DNA of 10,846 nucleotides from positions 4,449,619-4,460,464 of the forward strand of contig CP070627.1 of NCBI GenBank assembly GCA_020355945.1, in the 5' to 3' direction. Made by a program: the position numbers and the translations under genes. The stretch is from Candidatus Aminicenantota bacterium. Lineage in GTDB: Bacteria; Acidobacteriota; Aminicenantia; UBA2199. This document shows positions 10,101 to 10,846 of the stretch, one piece after another. How positions within the stretch are numbered: the stretch's first letter is position 1; each line of letters opens with the position of its first letter. The notes beneath the pieces are model-generated. The model searched no databases. It saw only the letters and a list, made by a program, of their open reading frames with translations, and was not told the origin of the DNA.

Positions 10101-10846
10101 GGTGTTGGCAAACATGCCTACGATACCTTCCGTATCCGCATGATCACGCCCTGCCACCGGGCTGCCCACTACCACATCATCCTGTCCGCTGTATTTTGCC
10201 AGCAGGACCTGGTAACAGGCCAACAAGATCATATAAAGTGTAACATCATATTCCTGGCATATCTGCTTCAATTGACTTGTAGTTGATTGACTCAACCGAA
10301 AATCACACTGCGAACCTGCAAAACTCTGGAGCTGCGGCCGGGGATAATCGGTGTGCAGGTTTAATACCGGGATTTCCCCCTGGTATCTTTTCAACCAATA
10401 GGCTTCCTGTTTCCTGGTTTCCGCCCCGGCCAACCATTCCTGCTGCCATACCGCGTAATCCTTGTATTGAATCGTCAGCGGTTCCAATTCCCTCCCTTCA
10501 TAAGCCTTTGCCAGGTCATCGACCAGTATGGCCGTGGATACACCGTCTGCGATGATATGATGCATATCCACCAGCATCAGGTACTTCTCCTTCTCTACTT
10601 TTAAAATCGTTATTCTTAACATCGGGGGACGGCTGAGATCGAATTCTCTTTTAAATTCTTTTACATAAGCCGCCATTTCCTTGTTCTTTAATTCTTCATA
10701 CTCCAGTTTCCAATCTACCCGGTCCTGTATTGTCTGGACCGGGTCCCCTTCTATCATGCGGAAACCGGTGCGAAACGCTTCATGCTTCTTTATTAACTGC
10801 TGAAAACTTCGTTCGATTAGTGCCACTTCCGGGTTTCCTTTTAAGC
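1131..10846 (-). CDS. Nonribosomal peptide synthetase, C-A(rSAM-B12)-PCP-C-A-PCP-C*, 5'-partial
   Basis: Multimodular NRPS that activates amino acids as adenylates, loads them on phosphopantetheine carriers and condenses them in the cytoplasm. The frame is open to the window edge: six codons (LKGNPE) precede the GTG at 10824-10826 and continue the condensation-domain sequence, so the start lies outside. Domains by residue: C1 <1-395, A1 410-540 and 1089-1525, inserted radical SAM 541-900 and B12-like domain 905-1080, PCP1 1536-1608, C2 1624-2070, A2 2095-2660, PCP2 2672-2738, C-like 2789-3215. All core catalytic motifs of both full modules are intact. Pocket codes suggest Pro then Gly. No thioesterase is present. 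The gene ends with TAG at 1131-1133, inside the start of the next gene. Odd points are the enzyme inserted in A1 and at least seven in-frame repeat insertions. NRPS identity is certain; substrates are inferred. Confidence 0.97.
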   Translation of the reverse strand, partial: LKGNPEVALIERSFQQLIKKHEAFRTGFRMIEGDPVQTIQDRVDWKLEYEELKNKEMAAYVKEFKREFDLSRPPMLRITILKVEKEKYLMLVDMHHIIADGVSTAILVDDLAKAYEGRELEPLTIQYKDYAVWQQEWLAGAETRKQEAYWLKRYQGEIPVLNLHTDYPRPQLQSFAGSQCDFRLSQSTTSQLKQICQEYDVTLYMILLACYQVLLAKYSGQDDVVVGSPVAGRDHADTEGIVGMFANTLAFRSQPAGEKEFSNYLAEIKQISIEAYENQGYPFEELVEKVEITRDVSRNPLFDTMFVLQNIEMAPLKMGDIEIMPYRNEPDAARFDLIFIVNEFTGEISFIVEYCTRLFKEETINRLFMHYRHIVEEVLEEPGKKILAIEMVTPGEKEELLYDFNDTRAEYPANKTLQQLFEEQVVRTPDNIAVVAPTEMKYRTYMTYMTYISYRELNKKSNQMAYLLKERGALAPGIIGIMVDRSIEMITGILGILKAGSAYLPIDSAYPEERILLMLADSGTSMLLTQGKIIDRLSVTSLKNMKTRAGHQELVVTPAQTQIKNFDGLPRPDRTLVDYEKYHQYIGIAMAKHRVSLQATRGCPFHCAYCHKIWPNNHIIRSAENILKEIWPCYHAGVRRFVFIDDIFNLDKKKSAKIFESIIKQGMDLQLFFPNGLRGDILTKDFIDLMMEAGTVNIALALESASPRIQELIRKNLNLEKFEENVRYIIKKYPQLLLELEMMIGFPTETEKEALMTLEFLESLKWIHFPNLHILKIYPNTDMYKLALENGIKEELIERSVRLAYHELPRTLPFSKTFVRQYQTRLMNDYFFSKERLLQLLPFQTKILTRDEFVQKYDSYLPMKIKRFSDILDCAGISKEELGSLEFLPEDYMAAPDFRKKISKHFPSPQKTDNPFRILLLDLSLFFSEQAHTTNILYDVIEEPLGLMYLVSFLNEKFNGGVWGKIAKSRIDFDSFAELKTIISDFKPNLIGIRTLSYYREFFHNAVLRIRQWGIDVPIVAGGPYATSDYKYILKDQHVDVVVLGEGELTLAQLVEKMMENNRQLPGEEVLREIPGIAFAPGANKANQWNQAEKNRNILLLDEITGQMTQYPAENSEHMNQPDDLLYVIYTSGSTGKPKGVMLEHGNLVNLIYYQYNYTDIDFSRVLQFTTISFDVSAQEIFSTLLAGGRLSLVAKETLANVPALFERVEKDKIKTLFLPASFLKSVINEEDFVQLIPGSVRHVVTAGEQVIINKRFRQYLLENGVYFHNHYGPTETHVVTALTLDPAGNIPELPSIGKPVSNTGIYMLDKAKHLLPIGVPGELYIGGTQVGRGYLNNPQLTNKKFCLRRPGGESIAHGAWRIAYGAKHFAILGSPRRGAPGPPRKNFSLKVPLKALKVPGKKIHMSYTSYIYKTGDLAKWLPDGNIEFLGRIDHQVKIRGFRVELGEIESRLLNHPGIKDAVVQARVNETGERYLCAYIAPQLELSVSELAEYLSRGLPGYMIPSYFVQLDKIPLTPNGKIDRKALPAPGMEAGDHYKAPQDETEKKLTDIWSEILGIKKEKISVDANFFHLGGHSLKATVLFSRVHKEFNVNIPLTEIFNTPHIRGLAAYIKESGKSKYIPIEAVEKKDYYPLSSAQRRLYILQQIDEEQGIGYNIPSVWQLEGNLDAGKFAAVFQRLIRRHESLRTFFTVVNDEPVQRIKEENYQKGTGGLAPLLIEPAVGSRQLAANTIKNFIRPFDLARAPLLRVGLMKLPHTPSALRGHPSQEGKGEKYLLMVDMHHIISDGVSIDIFIKEFIDLYAGKRLPALRLQYKDYSGWQNLQVQGERFKQQETYWIKEFSGQVQVLDLPTDFSRPSMQSFAGGSICFETGKKETAALKSLAQKQNVTLFMLLLSIYNVFLFKLSGQEDIVVGTPIAGRRHTDLEAIIGMFVNTLALRNFPPGQITFTQFLQAVKERTIKAFDHQDYLYEDLVEQVTVERDTGRNPLFDTMFALQNADTHEIEIPGLNVTPYLNETPISKFDLTLTAVERQENLFFTFEYCSKLFKKETIQRFIGYFNRVISRIVENETIKLSGIEIIDEKEKNRILYEFNNTAANYPKDKTIHELFEEQVEQTPDHAALVGKLQITNYKLQTKYKLQNTNYKKSSSCYLSYKELNEKAGQLAYLLKERSVRSDTIVAIMMGRSIEMIIGILGILKSGSAYLPIDPEYPRERIDYMLTESSAQILLTDNLSQQFNCQLSIVNYQLSMNQETPTAAVLSNPQLATRTSHLAYLIYTSGSTGKPKGVMIGHKAVNNFIIGITGQIPFKPGKVLLAVTTICFDIHILETLVPLCRGMRVVVADEQQQRDGNLLAAAVLKHHIDMLQVTPSRLRMLPGVGHGHDVSCLKHLKEIMVGGEPFPVELLEKLKKLTFARIYNMYGPTETTVWSAVEDLTHVEEITIGRPIANTQIYILNKNQNLQPVGVAGELCIGGDGIAWGYINQPGLTCEKFDQYLWECQDYHDEKLLQGALRKAQSAGRKAKNTIGAMRKAPCAMRLPPGRRRQKIYKTGDLARWLMDGRIEFFGRIDNQVKIRGFRIELGEIESQLLAHEKIKEAVVIAREDSSSNKCLCAYIVLMHGESIVIDQTEFRGYLTNRLPDYMVPSFFVHLDKIPLTPNGKIDRKALPAPEIKAGDNYEPPRSELEERLVEIWQEVLGVEQVGINDNFFQLGGHSLKAIQIVSLFEKEGIRMNVGDLFRYGNIKTLVEIKSVPREPFQENEFIEQTVEKVEHCSEEEKENILEMLEKSIREFSDAILEGKVIKCYPLSAMQKAYLRLSRRSAGTLMAFNGYPDQDRLCKAIIKTTAEQGLLRSRMKKKDSDLLWYEHEMPENLQVPFVDLSHYGMEAAEEITRVITARYFLNRDINVTILPYRVILIKKNMRDHLVVFAADHTIYDALTGQVLKTNLENFYHHGEAFVKMRTPTIRGYDEYVNQVNKGPQQVNQDKIIRTFELEEFKNSMAEVNRVFKANRSNRFVNHEITIPLKYTAGHFDDKMPLEISLRIYVSLCKVFFGIEKVPLLFFSFGRKYQDKEFFDTVGEFTDLVPILVSSNENILAKIEEKIAFASKHNINFMSTLMSEEMSVKWKKVTDLLSPGGIGYDWNLLRFNFTGKTGDIELERVKESSKNMEIRGHPPINDVELDGITVMASYNNERLKIEVGFNMEVDQAEFRESIREIIRQIADLKDLTLVCQEDDDDKNIKR
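1160..1165 (-). promoter_or_regulatory. Shine-Dalgarno of the radical SAM gene
   Basis: A perfect AGGAGG lies inside the last codons of the NRPS gene (Gln-Glu-Asp). It is 3 nt from the first ATG (1154-1156) and 6 nt from the second (1151-1153). The second spacing is closer to optimal, so the protein may really begin at the second Met. Ribosomes ending NRPS translation at 1131 would be close by, consistent with coupled expression. Confidence 0.75.
1182..2462 (-). other. Terminal condensation-like domain with altered active site
   Basis: Residues 2789-3215, after a charged helical linker (2750-2788). CYPLSAMQKAYLRL (2794-2807) matches C-domain core 1, YDEYVNQV (2958-2965) resembles core 4 and VGEFTDLVPILV (3067-3078) core 5. 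The catalytic position reads DHTIYDA (2921-2927, 2046-2066): the first His is Asp and the final Gly is Ala, but the second (catalytic) His and the Asp remain. The rest is divergent from C1 and C2. It could release the chain, add a nucleophile, cyclise, or act as a non-catalytic platform; the sequence cannot decide. No thioesterase or reductase follows it. Confidence 0.75.
2613..2813 (-). other. Peptidyl carrier domain PCP2
   Basis: Residues 2672-2738. FFQLGGHSLKA has the modified serine Ser2705 (codon 2712-2714). It is the last carrier in the protein, so the finished or nearly finished chain would sit here before transfer to the terminal C-like domain or to another protein. Confidence 0.95.
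2860..2885. repeat. Near-identical a10 segment, copy in A2
   Basis: A 26-bp stretch is identical to 6268-6293 in A1. The identity extends to about 46 bp with two mismatches. It encodes the invariant NGKIDRKAL region, but codon-level identity exceeds what protein conservation requires, suggesting module duplication or gene conversion between modules. Confidence 0.8.
3217..3341 (+). repeat. Composite palindromic element, copy 2 (A2 a6-a7 loop)
   Basis: About 125 bp. It shares with copy 1 one end (GCCTTCGGCGACCAGGGGG here, GCCTCCGGCGGCCAGGGGG on the other strand of copy 1) and the other end (CCCCCTGCAAAAGC here, CCCCCCCGCAAAAAC in copy 1). Between them are 7-bp arrays GCGCATG/GCGCTTT (3243-3274) and GCTTTGC/GCCCTGC (3289-3318). 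It is translated as residues about 2497-2536, Arg/Lys/Ala-rich. Relative to transcription it is inverted with respect to copy 1, at the homologous loop. Confidence 0.75.
4033..4067. repeat. 7-bp tandem array, A2 a2-a3 loop, second block
   Basis: Five units GCGAGGT, GCGAGGT, GCGAGTT, GCCAGTT, GCGGGTT in phase. Translated as residues 2254-2265 (NPQLATRTSHLA), just before a3. With the block at 4102-4136 it replaces the normal a2-a3 linker. Confidence 0.85.
4102..4136. repeat. 7-bp tandem array, A2 a2-a3 loop, first block
   Basis: Five perfect-phase units ATTGACA (second unit ATTGATA). Translated as part of residues 2231-2242 (CQLSIVNYQLSM). It lies in the same a2-a3 segment that in A1 carries the radical SAM/B12 insert. 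Confidence 0.92.
4414..4473. repeat. 7-bp tandem array before A2 motif a1
   Basis: Eight full TTGTAAT/TTGTATT heptamers with one truncated TTGT unit (4442-4445), exactly 60 bp. Translated on the minus strand as a Leu-Gln-Thr-Asn-Tyr-Lys tract (residues 2119-2138). It sits at the same position relative to a1 as the 9-mer array in A1. Confidence 0.92.
5532..5579. repeat. GC-rich palindromic insert in C2 next to HHxxxDG
   Basis: Contains hairpin-forming CCCCTCTTGAGAGGGG (5535-5550) and CCGCGAAGAGCGG (5554-5566). Translated as PHTPSALRGHPSQEGK (residues 1750-1765) in the strand just before MVDMHHIISDG. C1 goes directly from ILKVEKEKYLMLVDMHH at this place, so about 16 residues are extra in C2. 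The sequence has the look of a dispersed palindromic repeat. Confidence 0.7.
5649..5726. repeat. Heptamer units and hairpin in C2 loop
   Basis: Four 7-bp units GCCAGTT, GACGGCT, GCCAACT, GCGGGTT (5659-5686) are followed by a perfect 6-bp-stem hairpin GGGGGCAAGCCCCC (5697-5710). They are translated as residues about 1701-1726 (Gly/Leu/Ala-rich), replacing the charged helix seen at this place in C1. Two of the unit types recur at 4054-4067. Confidence 0.7.
6003..6221 (-). other. Peptidyl carrier domain PCP1
   Basis: Residues 1536-1608. FFHLGGHSLKA contains the phosphopantetheine attachment serine, Ser1571 (codon 6114-6116). Length and helical pattern are normal. It carries the residue loaded by A1 and presents it to C2. 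Confidence 0.95.
6268..6293. repeat. Near-identical a10 segment, copy in A1
   Basis: Direct-repeat partner of 2860-2885, in the same orientation relative to the gene. It encodes the a10 motif of A1 and could serve as a homologous recombination site between the two modules. Confidence 0.8.
6611..6679. repeat. Short tandem repeats in A1 a6-a7 loop
   Basis: Two copies of a TATAGGAC-type 9-mer (6611-6628) are followed by three CCTTTAATG units (ending at 6658, 6667 and 6679), the outer two preceded by GGCA. They are translated in the loop leading to YKTGDL and directly abut the palindromic element at 6684-6810. Confidence 0.8.
6684..6810 (-). repeat. Composite palindromic element, copy 1 (A1 a6-a7 loop)
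   Basis: About 127 bp with imperfect terminal inverted repeats (6684-6706 against 6788-6810, about 15 of 23 positions matching by eye). Inside are a hairpin CCCCTCGGCGAGGGG (6707-6721), a palindrome GGCAAAGTGCTTTGCC (6732-6747) and degenerate 7-bp units around GCGCATG (about 6750-6785). It is read through as residues about 1340-1381. Copy 2 lies at 3217-3341 in the opposite orientation. It carries no gene, so any movement would need help in trans. Confidence 0.75.
7587..8114 (-). other. B12-binding-type domain inserted in A1
   Basis: Residues 905-1080. RILLLDLSLFF (911-921), EEPLGLMYLVSFL (936-948), PNLIGIRTLSYY (982-993), IVAGGPYAT (1013-1021) and VVVLGEGELTLAQLVEKM (1035-1052) follow the usual course of the Rossmann-like cobalamin-binding domain of class B radical SAM enzymes. 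The DxHxxG lower-ligand motif is absent, as in many class B members, and the common GGPH is GGPY here. It lies after the radical SAM domain, whereas the normal order puts it first. Cobalamin binding is likely from the family but is not shown by any single ligand residue. Confidence 0.78.
8127..9206 (-). other. Radical SAM domain inserted in A1
   Basis: Residues 541-900. TRGCPFHCAYCHKIW has Cys597, Cys601 and Cys604 in C-x3-C-x2-C spacing (codons within 9015-9038) for a 4Fe-4S/SAM site. It is preceded by GLPRPDRTLVDYEKY (562-576), which resembles the linker between the B12-binding and radical SAM domains of class B enzymes. LALESASPRIQELIRK (694-709), MIGFPTETEKEA (737-748) and LKIYPNTDMY (769-778) match the barrel of that family. 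A helical extension (780-900) follows. It is in frame with the adenylation sequence on both sides, with no stop and no plausible independent start. Reaction unknown; radical modification of the amino acid activated by A1, for example C-methylation, is inferred. Confidence 0.88.
9207..9599 (-). other. Adenylation domain A1, N-terminal fragment (a1-a2)
   Basis: Residues 410-540. The entry segment LQQLFEEQVVRTPDNIAVV is followed by the a1 region ISYRELNKKSNQMAYLL (446-462) and a2 GILKAGSAYLPID (489-501). The fold continues to MLLTQGKIIDRLS (520-532), then leaves the adenylation family at about residue 541. A 9-bp repeat insertion sits just before a1. The rest of the domain resumes some 550 residues later. 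Confidence 0.9.
9483..9524. repeat. 9-bp tandem repeat before A1 motif a1
   Basis: About three copies of TATAGGTCA (9491-9517, the third TATAAGTCC). They are translated as KYRTYMTYMTYISY (residues 435-448), a Tyr/Thr/Met tract just before a1 with no counterpart in ordinary adenylation domains. A related 9-mer (TATAGGACG/TATAGGACA) recurs at 6611-6628 in the same domain. Confidence 0.85.
9642..10846 (-). other. NRPS condensation domain C1 (5'-truncated)
   Basis: Residues before 1 to about 395. The catalytic motif HHIIADG is at residues 89-95 (10542-10562). YKDYAVWQ (121-128), VGMFANTLAFR (236-246) and RNPLFDTMFVLQN (292-304) are later C-domain core motifs in the right order. The first core motif lies beyond the window. 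HHIIADGVS is typical of C domains accepting an L-configured donor. It would join the upstream peptide to the amino acid loaded by A1. Confidence 0.93.

Noticed and set aside
10824..10826. GTG as the start codon of the NRPS
   Set aside because: The frame is open upstream to the window edge and the upstream codons (LKGNPE) continue condensation-domain sequence; half of the first C domain is missing, so the true start lies outside.

Overview
The window holds two confident genes, both on the minus strand, plus the possible first codons of a third. Nearly all of it is the 3' part of one very large nonribosomal peptide synthetase (NRPS) gene. It enters from the right edge already inside a condensation domain and runs without a stop for about 9.7 kb to 1131. 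A small radical SAM gene (23-1156) overlaps its 3' end by 26 bases behind a strong ribosome binding site. A TAATG junction at 21-25 hints at another coupled gene leaving the window. There is no intergenic stretch over 300 bases, and I saw no RNA gene, promoter, terminator or CRISPR.

Reading in the direction of transcription (high to low coordinates), the NRPS order is: condensation (C1, truncated by the window) - adenylation A1 - carrier PCP1 - C2 - A2 - PCP2 - terminal condensation-like domain. A1 is interrupted between core motifs a2 and a3 by about 550 residues carrying a radical SAM domain followed by a B12-binding-type domain. That is the reverse of the usual order in cobalamin-binding radical SAM enzymes, and the linker pieces at the ends of the insert look like a circular permutation. 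The A1 pocket residues read DVQFVAHVVK, a proline-type code. The A2 pocket reads DILQMGMVWK, a glycine-type code. The inferred product segment is therefore (modified?) Pro-Gly near the C-terminus of the peptide. No thioesterase is seen; the last domain is a C-like domain with a degenerate active site (DHTIYDA instead of HHxxxDG). The downstream HemN/HemW-like radical SAM protein is probably a tailoring enzyme.

A second layer is the invasion of the NRPS reading frame by short repeats: 7-bp and 9-bp tandem arrays and palindromic units, all translated in frame. They cluster at the same three loops of the adenylation fold in both modules (before a1, between a2 and a3, between a6 and a7) and in two loops of C2. 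One composite element of about 125 bp is present in both A domains at the same loop but in opposite orientation. The a2-a3 loop holding the radical SAM/B12 insert in A1 holds heptamer arrays in A2.

The organism is a bacterium of moderate GC with large NRPS genes and many short tandem repeats inside coding sequence. The style recalls uncultured lineages such as Candidatus Aminicenantes, or cyanobacteria, but this is only an impression; nothing here fixes the taxonomy. Residue numbers below count the GTG at 10824-10826 as residue 1 for convenience; it is not the true start.
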